A stretch of DNA of 64,000 nucleotides. It comes from Bacillus gaemokensis (GTDB lineage: Bacteria > Bacillota > Bacilli > Bacillales > Bacillaceae_G). Within the stretch, counting starts at the first letter, position 1, and each line of letters begins with the position of its first letter. The stretch lies in assembly GCF_001590835.1 (NCBI RefSeq), contig NZ_LTAQ01000008.1, positions 20,127 through 84,126 on the forward strand. The letters run 5' to 3'. The position numbers were made by a program, and so were the translations under genes. Below the pieces are notes generated by a model. The model did not search any database. It was not told the origin of the DNA and was given only the letters and a program-made list of their open reading frames with translations. Below, piece by piece: positions 9,715 to 18,724 of this stretch.

Positions 9715-10821
9715 ATGAGAATCAAAAAGGCGACGCTTTATATAACAGAAATGCCTCTCGTTATCCCTTTTGCAGCAAGTTACGGAACGTATAAAACACG
9801 TGAGAGTATCGTCATTGAACTAGAGGATACGGACGGATATATCGGTTTTGGGGAAGTCGTTGCTTTTTCAGAGCCGTGGTATACAGAAGAAACAGTAACA
9901 ACAGCGCTACATATGCTGAAGGACTTTTTATTACCAGATTTATTGAAAGTTGAAATTACGCATCCAAATGAGATTCCGAATCTCTTTCAACATATAAAGC
10001 GTAATCGTATGGCGAAAGCAGGGATAGAAGGTGCAGTATGGGATTTGTATGCGAAACGCCAAAATCAATCACTAGCGACTTTACTTGGCGGAACACAGCT
10101 AGAAATTGAAGTCGGTGTTGTGATTGGATTAGATACGATTCCGAATATGTTAAAGCGAATTGAAAAGTATGCAGAAGAAGGATACCAGCGATTTAAAGTG
10201 AAAATAAAGCCGGAACTTGATTATGAGTTACTAAAGGAAATACGAAAGGTCTTTTCAAAAATTCCATTAATGGTCGATGCGAATTCAGCATATACGTTAG
10301 CGGATACGGAGCAATTAAAGAGGTTAGATGAATTTCAGTTAATGATGATTGAGCAGCCTTTAGCAGATAACGATTTTCTGGATCATGCTGAGCTGCAAAA
10401 GAGAATAGAAACACCGATTTGTTTAGATGAAAGTATTCATTGTTTAGAAGACGCGAGAGTAGCCATTACACTTGGAAGCTGCCGTATTGTTAATATTAAA
10501 CCAGGACGTGTTGGCGGATTAACCGAATCGATTCAAATTCATGATTATTGTCAGCGGCACGATATTCCTGTTTGGTGCGGTGGTATGGTTGAAATGGGGA
10601 TTTCGCGCGCACAAAATATTGCGTTAGCATCACTTCCAAACTTTACGATTCCAGGAGATATTTCAGCTTCAAGTAGACATTGGGAGCGAGATATTATTTC
10701 ACCAGAAGTCATGCTACAAGGCGGGAAAGTAATTGTTCCGAAAGAAGCTGGATTTGGATATAACGTAAACCGAAACAGGTTAGAAGCGATAACGAAGCAG
10801 CGGATTATATGTGAAAGCTGA
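9715..10821 (+). CDS. menC: o-Succinylbenzoate synthase
   Basis: 368 residues, enolase superfamily, Bacillus-type OSBS (some relatives also racemise N-acylamino acids). It dehydrates SHCHC to o-succinylbenzoate. Catalytic elements: KVKIKPE near 163 with the KxK acid/base Lys, metal ligands in DANSAY near 188, EQPL near 213 and CLDESI near 238, and the opposing Lys in NIKPGRVGG near 262. It begins immediately after the menE stop (zero spacing), with GGAGG inside the end of menE. Confidence 0.94.
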   Translation: MRIKKATLYITEMPLVIPFAASYGTYKTRESIVIELEDTDGYIGFGEVVAFSEPWYTEETVTTALHMLKDFLLPDLLKVEITHPNEIPNLFQHIKRNRMAKAGIEGAVWDLYAKRQNQSLATLLGGTQLEIEVGVVIGLDTIPNMLKRIEKYAEEGYQRFKVKIKPELDYELLKEIRKVFSKIPLMVDANSAYTLADTEQLKRLDEFQLMMIEQPLADNDFLDHAELQKRIETPICLDESIHCLEDARVAITLGSCRIVNIKPGRVGGLTESIQIHDYCQRHDIPVWCGGMVEMGISRAQNIALASLPNFTIPGDISASSRHWERDIISPEVMLQGGKVIVPKEAGFGYNVNRNRLEAITKQRIICES

Positions 10822-10887
10822 ACGGATGAGGGAGCGAGAAGAGATTAATTTGTCTTTTGTTTAGCTCTCCGATATTATTAGGTAATT

Positions 10888-10912
10888 ATCTACTGATTAA
10901 AGTTTCACTTTA
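10888..10912. repeat. Half copy of a short hairpin repeat
   Basis: CTGATTAAAGTTTCACTTTA also occurs, as TTGATTAAAGTTTCACTTTA, at 38511-38530, where it ends a full hairpin element. A third fragment of that element (CCCGATTGGTGGGGA) is at about 12282-12296. Confidence 0.6.
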
Positions 10913-10934
10913 TTTCAGGTGATTGGGTGTAAGG

Positions 10935-10965
10935 AAAGGCTGCTATTGTGGGCAGCCTTTTCTTA
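10935..10965 (+). terminator. Terminator of the men operon
   Basis: AAAGGCTGC (10935-10943) pairs with GCAGCCTTT (10952-10960), followed by TCTTATT. Confidence 0.75.
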
Positions 10966-11133
10966 TTGTACAAACGGAATAGACTGGTTTAAAATCAAGC
11001 ATGTTAAAATATATATCCAAAAAAACAGTTGGATGTTTTGAAAGTGTATAACTCCGCAAGGCTGGAGCGATAGAATAGAAACGAAATAGATATGAAATAT
11101 TGAATGCTAACTTTATACGGGGGGGGGAATAAA

Positions 11134-11829
11134 ATGAAACGTATTTCGATTTTGATAGCTGATGATGAGATGGAAATTGCAGATTTAATTGCTATCCATT
11201 TAGAAAAAGAAGGCTACCGTGTAGTCAAAGCATCTAATGGGAAAGAAGCTATTCAAGTTATTCAATCGCAAGTAATTGATTTGGTAATTTTAGATATTAT
11301 GATGCCTGAAATGGATGGTTATGAAGTAACGCGTCAAATTCGAGGACAATACCATATGCCTATCATTTTCTTAAGTGCAAAAACATCTGACTTTGATAAA
11401 GTAACAGGACTGGTAATTGGGGCAGATGATTACATGACGAAACCTTTCACTCCTATTGAACTAGTTGCTCGTGTAAATGCTCAGTTACGGAGATTTTTGA
11501 AGTTGAATCAACCTAAACCAGATAATAAATTCGTTTTGGAAGTTGGTGGATTAGTTATTTATCCTGATCAACGGACAGTTAGTCTCTATGGTGAACATAT
11601 TGAGCTAACGCCAAAAGAGTTTGATATTTTATATTTACTAGCGAGTCATCCAAAGAAAGTTTATAATGTGGAAAATATTTTTCAACAAGTGTGGGCAGAG
11701 GACTACTATGAAGGTGGGAATACAGTTATGGTACATATTCGTACCTTACGAAAAAAACTTGGAGAGGATAAAAGGAAAAACAAATTGATAAAAACGGTTT
11801 GGGGGGTTGGGTATACATTCAATGGCTAA
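11134..11829 (+). CDS. OmpR/VanR-type response regulator
   Basis: 231 residues. Receiver domain 1-120 with acidic pocket D10/D11, phosphorylation site D54 (LVILDIMMP) and Lys in MTKPFTP; winged-helix DNA-binding domain 135-230 (ELTPKEFDILYLLAS, NTVMVHIRTLRKKLGED). The frame is open from 11104, but ATG 11134 after a run of nine G is the sensible start and gives MKRISILIADDE. Its stop overlaps the ATG of a kinase gene that survives only as a stub, so this regulator has lost its partner at this locus. Target genes cannot be told from the sequence. Confidence 0.9.
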   Translation: MKRISILIADDEMEIADLIAIHLEKEGYRVVKASNGKEAIQVIQSQVIDLVILDIMMPEMDGYEVTRQIRGQYHMPIIFLSAKTSDFDKVTGLVIGADDYMTKPFTPIELVARVNAQLRRFLKLNQPKPDNKFVLEVGGLVIYPDQRTVSLYGEHIELTPKEFDILYLLASHPKKVYNVENIFQQVWAEDYYEGGNTVMVHIRTLRKKLGEDKRKNKLIKTVWGVGYTFNG

Positions 11830-11944
11830 AATGATAAGAAGCTTTCGTTCAAAAATGATTGCATTATTTGCGTTAAGTATGGTACTAGCTGGTACGATTT
11901 TTTTATGTGAATTGAAAAGTATTCAAAGTAATTTTCATATATGA
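11822..11944 (+). pseudogene. Truncated sensor histidine kinase, N-terminal stub
   Basis: ATG 11822 overlaps the regulator's end by 8 bases, as kinase genes do. It encodes MAKMIRSFRSKMIALFALSM..., a cytoplasmic basic segment plus the start of a first membrane helix, then diverges and stops after 40 residues at 11944. No HAMP, H-box or ATPase sequence follows in any frame before 12400. The break lies next to a ~120-bp sequence repeated at 58.7 kb, which suggests a deletion involving that repeat. Confidence 0.75.
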
Positions 11945-11949
11945 TTCAA

Positions 11950-12070
11950 CAGTAAAATGTCATTTTACTATAGCTATAGTGGAAAGTATCTATACTAAAC
12001 ATTAACAATATTCTATATAAATATTCTCAATTTACTGTATATTCGATTGGTGTTAAGCTAATTATGAAGC
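11950..12070 (+). repeat. Copy A of a duplicated ~120-bp intergenic element
   Basis: Shares AGTATCTATACTAAACATTA (11985-12004) and ACTGTATATTCGATT (12034-12048) at the same spacing with copy B at 58721-58740 and 58770-58784. Weaker similarity extends on both sides, including CTATAG-containing sequence upstream. No open frame and no transposase is associated. Confidence 0.7.
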
Positions 12071-12149
12071 GGATATCTGTTTCATGGCTATGTCTCTGTG
12101 TTTTATTGAAATATTCTCCATTAATCCTAGCGCGAGATCTATATTAGGA

Positions 12150-12179
12150 TAAAGGCACTGATAAAGTGCCTTTTTTTTA
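12150..12179 (+). terminator. Intrinsic terminator
   Basis: AAGGCAC / GTGCCTT stem with loop TGATAAA (12152-12172) followed by eight T. It probably served the lost kinase operon. Confidence 0.8.
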
Positions 12180-12418
12180 TTTTCTTTCAGAAATCTTGAC
12201 CTTAAAAAATATTGATTTTAACTTCTTTCTATTTGAATTTGCCTGTAGGATAGAAAGATATTTTTCAGTTTATCCTGTAAAATCCCGATTGGTGGGGAGT
12301 TAAATAACTCAAGTATTCTTTGATAATTGTAAATTGCTTTTGTAATATACAATATCACGATTTAGGATAGAATATGAATTAGAAGCAGTTGAATTTTCAA
12401 TTTTAGTGGAGGTATTGT

Positions 12419-13795
12419 ATGATACATATCGATAGAGAAAGATGGGGTAGGATTCAGAGTATATTTATATATAGTCTACTACTAAGTACAATCTTTACAC
12501 CAATGCTTTTTTACGTTGTGTATGGACTACAATTAGCCAACGGATTTGAAGGATATTGGCCATCTATCTTGTTTTATACTACCTATATGACTGGGGTGTT
12601 CATTTGGATACCTATAGTTAGTAAGATTGGTATTCATCGATCTTTATACTGGTCTGTGTTCATTACGATAGTATCTATCATTAGTGTTGCCTTTTTTAAA
12701 GATTCTTCCCTATGGCTTGAAGGAAGTGCATTAGTTTCTGGTTTTTCAGTTAGTACTATTTCTTCAATGACAAGCACTTTATTATTTCGTCACGTAGAAA
12801 GAGGGGGGAAAGTTTTTAACGAAAATCAACAAGCAATGATTATTTTTATCGTTTTCTTCTTGTTAATTGTAATACTTTTGGCCATTAGCTTAGTAAACCT
12901 GCCACTAGTAACCTTAGTGTATGGAAGTTGCTTAATTAGCATACTTTTGGCCATAAGAAAAATGCCAACAATTGAAAAAGTCAAAGAAATGCCCTCTTTT
13001 TCAATTATAGGGGCAGTCGTAAGGTTTCTGTTGTTTTCTCTACTCGTTATTCTGTTACGTGCGAGTCGTAGTATAGACAATGAACAAATCATACTCTTTT
13101 TCCTTATTGTGACTATACTGCTTGTTGGTTTCATGCTTTTTAAATTATTAAGAGGTCAATTTTTTCATAAACTTTCTTCATCATTACCAGCTAAATTAAA
13201 GGCCCAATCATTTTTGCTTGGATTTGGAAATGGTTATTTATTTTTGATAGGGATATTTTATAGTTTTGCATTTTATAATATTTTAACTAGTATTTTTATT
13301 GTAATCGGTCCGTATTTATTAGGGATGTTAATGTCTACACTGTTAAACAATAAAACGGTTAAGAAAATGAATCCAGTATATATTTTTCTATTGAGTACAT
13401 TTTTAATGTTATTCGGATTTTATTCACCGATATTTATTATCCTTAGTGTAACAATTGGGAGCTATACATTTAACATGATTTCTTCTAAAAATAATATGAA
13501 TGTATATACCCATAATCCTTCACACAGAGAGCTTTCATTACTCATTCACACAACTTGGAGATCGATTGGAAATATGTGTTTACAATTCTTTGTATTTGTT
13601 GTGATTGTGACGGTTGGGATTTACTACGATACCCAGTGGTCGCAACTTTTTCAAACAATTGTTGGAAGGAATAAGTTGGAGATTCCGGGGTTACCAGTAC
13701 CGCTATTAATGTTTATTTTAGCATTCTGTTGTTGGCTTGGAATGGTAGGTTTAGGTGTTTGGATCAGTAAAAGATCTACTCCAAAAGAAGCTTAG
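12419..13795 (+). CDS. Putative 12-helix MFS-like membrane protein
   Basis: 458 residues, almost entirely hydrophobic, with about twelve predicted helices and a longer loop near residue 250-265 dividing two halves, as in major-facilitator transporters. I see no family-specific motif: the inter-helix 2-3 region reads VSKIGIHRS where MFS has G-x3-D-R-x-G. Start ATG follows GTGGAGGT by 6 bases. It stands alone, with its own leader and no partner gene. Substrate unknown; it could be an efflux or uptake carrier. The transporter call rests on topology only. Confidence 0.6.
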   Translation: MIHIDRERWGRIQSIFIYSLLLSTIFTPMLFYVVYGLQLANGFEGYWPSILFYTTYMTGVFIWIPIVSKIGIHRSLYWSVFITIVSIISVAFFKDSSLWLEGSALVSGFSVSTISSMTSTLLFRHVERGGKVFNENQQAMIIFIVFFLLIVILLAISLVNLPLVTLVYGSCLISILLAIRKMPTIEKVKEMPSFSIIGAVVRFLLFSLLVILLRASRSIDNEQIILFFLIVTILLVGFMLFKLLRGQFFHKLSSSLPAKLKAQSFLLGFGNGYLFLIGIFYSFAFYNILTSIFIVIGPYLLGMLMSTLLNNKTVKKMNPVYIFLLSTFLMLFGFYSPIFIILSVTIGSYTFNMISSKNNMNVYTHNPSHRELSLLIHTTWRSIGNMCLQFFVFVVIVTVGIYYDTQWSQLFQTIVGRNKLEIPGLPVPLLMFILAFCCWLGMVGLGVWISKRSTPKEA

Positions 13796-13861
13796 AATGA
13801 TGTAAGCAGGTACTTATTTAGAAATTTTATAGGTATCTGCTCTATTTTTCGCCCTAAACAT

Positions 13862-13873
13862 TATAACGTTATA
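13862..13873. promoter_or_regulatory. TATAACGTTATA palindrome before the sugar-acid operon
   Basis: A 12-bp perfect palindrome 109 bp before the first gene. It is a candidate operator for the GntR regulator encoded in the operon; no second copy was seen to support this. Confidence 0.35.
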
Positions 13874-13934
13874 TTTACTTTTATTTTTTTTCATGTTACT
13901 CTAAATGTGTGAAAGAGATAAAGTGAAACTAAAA

Positions 13935-13948
13935 TGTAAGCGTATTCT
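13935..13948 (+). promoter_or_regulatory. Candidate catabolite-response (cre) site
   Basis: TGTAAGCGTATTCT matches the CcpA consensus TGWAANCGNTNWCA at 12 of 14 positions and lies 34 bp before the first gene of a sugar catabolic operon. Confidence 0.5.
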
Positions 13949-13981
13949 TTAGGGCTTTTTATAGAAAAGGGTGGAAGTACA

Positions 13982-15082
13982 ATGACAGAACGATTCGTAC
14001 TACGTAATGTAAAACGTGTGAACGGGGAAGAAATTGACATTGTAATTGAAAATAATAAAATCGCTGAGATAACAAAGGCTGGTGCTGGAGAAGGTGGAAA
14101 GATTTTCGATTACTCAGATGTGTATGTATCGAGTGGTTGGATTGATTTACATGTTCATGCCTTTCCAGAATTTGATCCATATGGAGATGAAGTAGATGAA
14201 ATTGGCGTTAAACAAGGGGTAATAACAATTGTTGATGCGGGGAGCTGTGGTGCAGATCGTATTGCAGATTTAGTTGCAAGTAGAGAGCAGGCGAAAACAA
14301 ACTTATTTGCCTTTTTGAACATTTCACGCATTGGATTAAAACGAATTAACGAATTATCCAATATGGAATGGATAGATAGAGAGAAAGTCGTGCAAGCAGT
14401 TGATCAATATAAAGACATAATTGTTGGTTTAAAGGCACGAATTAGTAAAAGCGTCGTTTGTGGTAGTGGGATTGAACCATTACATGTAGCACGGTCATTA
14501 TCTCGTGAAACATTGTTACCGCTTATGGTACACATCGGTTCAGCACCTCCTCGTATTGAAGAGGTAGTACCGCTTTTAGAAAAAGGTGATGTCATTACGC
14601 ATTACTTAAACGGAAAAGAAAATAACCTTTTTGATAAGGAAGGAAAGCCGCTTAAGGTGTTACTTGATGCGATTGAACGTGGTATCCATTTAGATGTTGG
14701 GCATGGTAATGCTAGTTTTTCATTTAAAGTGGCTGAAGCAGCGAAGCACCATGGTATCGGACTTCATACAATTAGTACAGATATATATCGTAAAAATCGT
14801 GTACATGGTCCGGTTTATAGTATGGCAAATGTTCTTTCTAAATTCCTTCATTTAGGTTATGCCTTAGAGGAAGTTATTGCAGCTGTTACGACGAATGCAG
14901 CAAATTGGCTTAAGAAACCAGAACTTGGCCGAATTCAGGCTGGAGATATTGCGAATTTAACCTTATTTACGGTTAAAAATGAACCAATTACGTTAATTGA
15001 TTCAGAAGGGGATCAGCGCATAGCTGAAAGAAGAATTGATACAAAAGGGGTTGTAATAAATGGGTCATTCATTGAATGCTAA
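13982..15082 (+). CDS. Amidohydrolase (EF_0837/AHA_3915 family), probable deacylase
   Basis: 366 residues, TIM-barrel metal-dependent amidohydrolase. Metal-binding features in order: HVH in WIDLHVHAF near residue 54, a candidate bridging Lys in IVGLKARISKS near 150, His in LMVHIGSAPP near 180, His in ITHYLNGK near 206, and the catalytic Asp in HTISTDIYRK near 265. This subfamily travels with DgaE/DgaF-like genes, as here. An N-acyl amino sugar acid is a reasonable substrate but this is inference. It overlaps the next gene by 23 bp. Confidence 0.85.
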   Translation: MTERFVLRNVKRVNGEEIDIVIENNKIAEITKAGAGEGGKIFDYSDVYVSSGWIDLHVHAFPEFDPYGDEVDEIGVKQGVITIVDAGSCGADRIADLVASREQAKTNLFAFLNISRIGLKRINELSNMEWIDREKVVQAVDQYKDIIVGLKARISKSVVCGSGIEPLHVARSLSRETLLPLMVHIGSAPPRIEEVVPLLEKGDVITHYLNGKENNLFDKEGKPLKVLLDAIERGIHLDVGHGNASFSFKVAEAAKHHGIGLHTISTDIYRKNRVHGPVYSMANVLSKFLHLGYALEEVIAAVTTNAANWLKKPELGRIQAGDIANLTLFTVKNEPITLIDSEGDQRIAERRIDTKGVVINGSFIEC

Positions 15083-16169
15083 ATACGGATTGAAACGTGT
15101 AATTAATGCGAGCGGGAGAATGAGTATTTTAGGCGTATCTGCTCCAACTAATACAGTAATGGATGCGATGAAACATGGTGGACAAAATTATGTGGAAATT
15201 GCAGATTTAGTAGATAAAGCAGGCGATTATATTGCGAGTATCTTAGATTCAGAGGCAGCTGTTGTTGTCAATTCAGCTTCAAGCGGCATTGCACTTTCTG
15301 TCGCCGCACTTGTTACAGAAGGCAATCGTCGTAAGAGTGAAAGACTTCATCAAGAAGTAATTGCAAAAAATGAAGTCATTATGCTGAAAGGGCACAACGT
15401 TCAGTATGGTGCACCTGTTGAAACGATGATTTACTTAGGTGGCGGTAAGCTTGTGGAAGTAGGTTATGCGAACGAAGGGAAAGCTGAACATATTGAAGAT
15501 GCAATTGGTGAAAATACAGCCGCTATTCTGTATGTGAAATCACACCATGCAGTTCAAAAAAATATGATTTCTGTTGAAGAAGCATGGGAAGTCGCTAAGA
15601 GAAATGGTGTACCGCTTATTGTAGATGCAGCTGCAGAAGAAGATCTTCAAAAATATGTGAAGTATTCTGATCTAGCAATCTATAGTGGTTCTAAAGCAAT
15701 TGAAGGGCCGACTTCAGGAATTGTCGGTGGTAAGAGGAAGTATATTGAATGGATTAAAGTACAGCTGCATTGCAGTGGAAGAAGCATGAAAGTTGGGAAA
15801 GAAACAACATTTGGCTTACTGCAAGCACTTGATGAGTATGGCGTTAAAGAAGATAAGAGTGAACAAGAAAAAGAAATGTTACAAGCACTGATGCCGCTGA
15901 AAGAATTAGCAGGCGTGAATGTAACACTTGTGCAGGATGAAGCAGGACGAGCAATATTCCGTGCACGTATTCATATTGACGAAGCAAAAATAAATAAAAC
16001 AGCAAAAGATATTGTAACAGGCTTACGTGAAGGGGAAATCGCGATTTATACACGTGATTATGGTGTGAGACAAGGACATTTTGATATTGATCCACGTCCA
16101 CTTCAAGGTGATGATATACACGTGATTGAATCAAAATTAAGAGAACTAGTGGGGGGGAAAATAAGATGA
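15060..16169 (+). CDS. DgaE-like PLP-dependent ammonia-lyase (SelA-related)
   Basis: 369 residues, fold-type I pyridoxal-phosphate enzyme of the selA-related family (TIGR01437). Members include D-glucosaminate-6-phosphate ammonia-lyase (DgaE), which turns the amino sugar acid into 2-keto-3-deoxygluconate 6-phosphate and ammonia. VVVNSASSGIALSVAALV near 63 is the cofactor phosphate-binding turn, VDAAAEED near 190 holds the ring-nitrogen Asp, and SGSKAIEGPTSG near 212 carries the Schiff-base Lys. The start ATG is inside the end of the upstream gene. The stop overlaps the aldolase ATG. Confidence 0.85.
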   Translation: MGHSLNAKYGLKRVINASGRMSILGVSAPTNTVMDAMKHGGQNYVEIADLVDKAGDYIASILDSEAAVVVNSASSGIALSVAALVTEGNRRKSERLHQEVIAKNEVIMLKGHNVQYGAPVETMIYLGGGKLVEVGYANEGKAEHIEDAIGENTAAILYVKSHHAVQKNMISVEEAWEVAKRNGVPLIVDAAAEEDLQKYVKYSDLAIYSGSKAIEGPTSGIVGGKRKYIEWIKVQLHCSGRSMKVGKETTFGLLQALDEYGVKEDKSEQEKEMLQALMPLKELAGVNVTLVQDEAGRAIFRARIHIDEAKINKTAKDIVTGLREGEIAIYTRDYGVRQGHFDIDPRPLQGDDIHVIESKLRELVGGKIR

Positions 16170-16921
16170 CAAACATTCAAAAACGTTTTTATAAAGGCCG
16201 CGTGGCATTAAATGTATTAGCAAGTAGTATTGAAAATGCGAAAGAATTATTTGACGCAGCGGAAGGTTATGTATTGGTAGGTGTTTTATCAAAAGATTAC
16301 CCAACAGTAAAAGAAGCAGTAGTTGCAATGAGAGAATACGGAAAAGAAATTGACGAAGCTGTATCTATTGGACTTGGTGCAGGAGATAATCGCCAAGCGG
16401 CAGTAGTGGCAGAGATTGTAAAACAGTATCCTGGTAGTCATATTAACCAAGTGTTTCCTGCTGTTGGAGCTACACGTGCAAATCTTGGGGAAAAGGATAG
16501 CTGGATTAATAGTTTAGTATCGCCTACAGGAAGAGTAGGGTATGTAAATATTTCAACAGGACCAATCAGTGCAGCACAAGATGAGCATGCGATTGTACCT
16601 ATTAAAACGGCAATCGCACTTATACGTGATATGGGTGGAAACGCAATTAAGTACTTCCCGATGAAAGGATTAGCTCATGAAGAAGAGTTCCATGCAGTTG
16701 CGACAGCATGTGCTGAAGAAGGATTTGCATTAGAACCAACAGGCGGAATTGATAAAGAAAACTTTGAAACGATTTTACGCATTGCGTTAGAGGCAAATGT
16801 GCAACAAGTGATTCCACATGTGTATTCATCTATTATTGATAAAGAAACAGGGAAAACGAATGTGGAAGATGTTCGAGAACTATTAGCAACAGTAAAGAAA
16901 TTAGTTAATCAACATGCCTAA
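16166..16921 (+). CDS. DgaF-like KDGP aldolase
   Basis: 251 residues, EF_0839/DgaF family (TIGR03581), a class I aldolase that splits 2-keto-3-deoxy-6-phosphogluconate to pyruvate and glyceraldehyde 3-phosphate. YVLVGVLSKDYP near 33, SIGLGAGDNRQ near 68, GNAIKYFPMKGL near 158 (the Lys is a likely Schiff-base residue) and LEPTGGIDKENF near 190 fit the barrel. It overlaps the lyase by 4 bases and the kinase by 8, giving tight coupling. Confidence 0.85.
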   Translation: MTNIQKRFYKGRVALNVLASSIENAKELFDAAEGYVLVGVLSKDYPTVKEAVVAMREYGKEIDEAVSIGLGAGDNRQAAVVAEIVKQYPGSHINQVFPAVGATRANLGEKDSWINSLVSPTGRVGYVNISTGPISAAQDEHAIVPIKTAIALIRDMGGNAIKYFPMKGLAHEEEFHAVATACAEEGFALEPTGGIDKENFETILRIALEANVQQVIPHVYSSIIDKETGKTNVEDVRELLATVKKLVNQHA

Positions 16922-17930
16922 GAATATTGCAGTATTTGGAGAAGTGATGATGCGCCTTCAGGTACCTGGTTATGAATATTTATCGCAAGCAAATACACTG
17001 AATTATTCATTTTCCGGTACAGGCGTAAATGTCGCATCCGCACTTGCTCGTTTAGGACATGGCGGTTCACTTGTATCCACATTGCCAGATAATGCAGTAG
17101 GAGATGCAGCGATATCATATGTTCAAAAATTAGGCATTCATCACTCGTTTATTAAGCGGGGCGGAAAATATGTTGGTATGTACTTTTTAGAGAATGGATT
17201 TGGAGCGCGGCCAAGCCGCGTTACCTATTCCAATCGATTAGAGAGCAGTTTTAATACAGCGCCTGAAGGAACGTACCATTTTGAAGAAATTGCGAAAAAA
17301 ATCGATGTCGTTCATTTTTGCGGTATTACACTTGCGATGAATGATTCTGTTCGTCAGCATATGCAATCTTTTGCCAAAGCTGTGAAAGAGAACGGTGGTA
17401 CAGTTGTTTTTGATTGTAATTATCGGCCATCTCTTTGGGGAGAAGGTGGATATGAACAGGCAAAACCACATTATGAAGAAATGCTATATCTAGCTGATAT
17501 TGTGATGATGAACGAAAAAGATGCGATGTTCATTCTTGGGATGAAAACAGACGAGATAGAGCGTAAAGAGCAATTAACTGATTTAATCCCTAAGGTTGCA
17601 AAGCGGTACCATATTTCTACAATTGCAGGGACACATCGAGCGATAAATAGTGATAATACGCATTCACTTTGTGGGTATATGTTTAAAAATCAAAGATTCA
17701 CATTTTCAAAAACACTCACGTTTTCTGTATATGATAGAATAGGTGCTGGAGATGCTTATACGAGCGGAATTATCCATGGCGAGGTAGAAGGATTTGCATC
17801 AGAGAAAACAGTAGCATTTGCTGCGGTAGCGGGAATGCTTGCACATACAATCGTCGGTGATACGCCGATGTCATCGGAGAAAGATATATTCAGAGCGATG
17901 ACGGAATCAGTAGGTGATGTAGAAAGGTAG
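16914..17930 (+). CDS. PfkB-family sugar kinase, probable 2-keto-3-deoxygluconate kinase
   Basis: 338 residues of ribokinase fold. N-terminal FSGTGVNVASALARLG near 32 binds substrate; the C-terminal signature DRIGAGDAYTSGIIHG near 278 contains the catalytic Asp and anion hole. Context with a KDPG-type aldolase argues for 2-keto-3-deoxygluconate as substrate, forming the 6-phosphate. If so, the lyase would work on the unphosphorylated amino acid sugar, unlike Salmonella DgaE. Confidence 0.85.
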   Translation: MPKNIAVFGEVMMRLQVPGYEYLSQANTLNYSFSGTGVNVASALARLGHGGSLVSTLPDNAVGDAAISYVQKLGIHHSFIKRGGKYVGMYFLENGFGARPSRVTYSNRLESSFNTAPEGTYHFEEIAKKIDVVHFCGITLAMNDSVRQHMQSFAKAVKENGGTVVFDCNYRPSLWGEGGYEQAKPHYEEMLYLADIVMMNEKDAMFILGMKTDEIERKEQLTDLIPKVAKRYHISTIAGTHRAINSDNTHSLCGYMFKNQRFTFSKTLTFSVYDRIGAGDAYTSGIIHGEVEGFASEKTVAFAAVAGMLAHTIVGDTPMSSEKDIFRAMTESVGDVER

Positions 17931-18655
17931 TGAGTGTAGCGGTGAACGTAACTCGAAAAAAAGGACCATTATATTTACAAATTAAGAATATACTTCGGGA
18001 TCGGATATTACATGGTGTATATGCGATTCATACAAATATCCCTTCAGAACCACAGTTAGAAGAAGAGTTTAAAGTAAGTAAAATCACAGTGCGAAATGCG
18101 ATTAAAGAACTTGTTCAAGAAGGGTATTTGGAAAAGAAGAGTGGAAAAGGAACAAAAGTCATTCGAAATACTTCGACTGCAAAACTTTCTAAAGGAAAGC
18201 GATTTACAGAAGTTTTAGTGGAAGAAGGGCATAAAGTTCAGAAGAAATTGCTGCAAGCAGGAGTTGTAGATAATGAGGAAGGAACAGTACCTTTTCGATT
18301 ATTTGGAAAGCAGTGTTTCCGTATCGAGCGCTTGTATGTTTTGAATGATGCACCATATATTCATTATACGCACTATTTGCCGGTGCAAATGGAGGTAGCG
18401 GAACTATCGGATTTAACGTTCCAATCACTTTATGGCTTAGTCGAAGAACAAGGCGTACACTTAGAAAACTTTCGAGATGAGTTTGCTGTTGCTACTCCGC
18501 CAGCTCATATTGGGACGATATTAGGGGAAAAGGAAAATACATCATTATTAAAGCGGATGCGTTATTCATATGATGAAATCGGAACAGTAATTGAATATAG
18601 TGAAGGATATTATAATACTGAAATGCAACATTATGTTGTGAATTATGATGTATAA
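17930..18655 (+). CDS. GntR/HutC-family regulator with UTRA domain
   Basis: 241 residues. An N-terminal winged helix (about 10-78; SEPQLEEEFKVSKITVRNAI is the recognition region) is followed by a UTRA ligand-binding domain (95-235; RIERLYVLNDAPYIHYTHYLP). The start is uncertain: GTG 17930 overlaps the kinase stop and lies close to AAAGG, and GTG 17942 is an alternative. As the fifth gene of the operon it likely represses it and is relieved by a pathway sugar acid or phosphate. A hairpin separates it from the permease gene. Confidence 0.85.
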   Translation: MSVAVNVTRKKGPLYLQIKNILRDRILHGVYAIHTNIPSEPQLEEEFKVSKITVRNAIKELVQEGYLEKKSGKGTKVIRNTSTAKLSKGKRFTEVLVEEGHKVQKKLLQAGVVDNEEGTVPFRLFGKQCFRIERLYVLNDAPYIHYTHYLPVQMEVAELSDLTFQSLYGLVEEQGVHLENFRDEFAVATPPAHIGTILGEKENTSLLKRMRYSYDEIGTVIEYSEGYYNTEMQHYVVNYDV

Positions 18656-18690
18656 AACCTGAAGAGGAATGAATTCCTCTTGGGTTTTAA
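18656..18690 (+). terminator. Hairpin between regulator and permease genes
   Basis: AAACCTGAAGAGGAAT pairs with ATTCCTCTTGGGTTT around GA; only TTTT follows, so partial termination or RNA processing is more likely than a full stop. Confidence 0.65.
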
Positions 18691-18704
18691 TGGGAACGTT
18701 TTCA
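18691..18704 (+). promoter_or_regulatory. Second candidate cre site, before gntP
   Basis: TGGGAACGTTTTCA matches the CcpA consensus at 12 of 14 positions, 21 bp before the permease ATG, where bound CcpA would block transcription. Confidence 0.45.
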
Positions 18705-18724
18705 TATCGAAGGGGGAAGTGGAT

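Larger units (their letters stand above)
11945..12418. other. Intergenic region with repeat copy A and terminator
   Basis: No gene is visible. 11950-12070 holds copy A of a ~120-bp sequence also found at 58685-58800. 12150-12179 is an intrinsic terminator. 12282-12296 has a fragment of the CCCGATTGGTGGGG repeat. The rest is AT-rich, with the promoter of the next gene presumably near 12360-12400. Confidence 0.6.
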
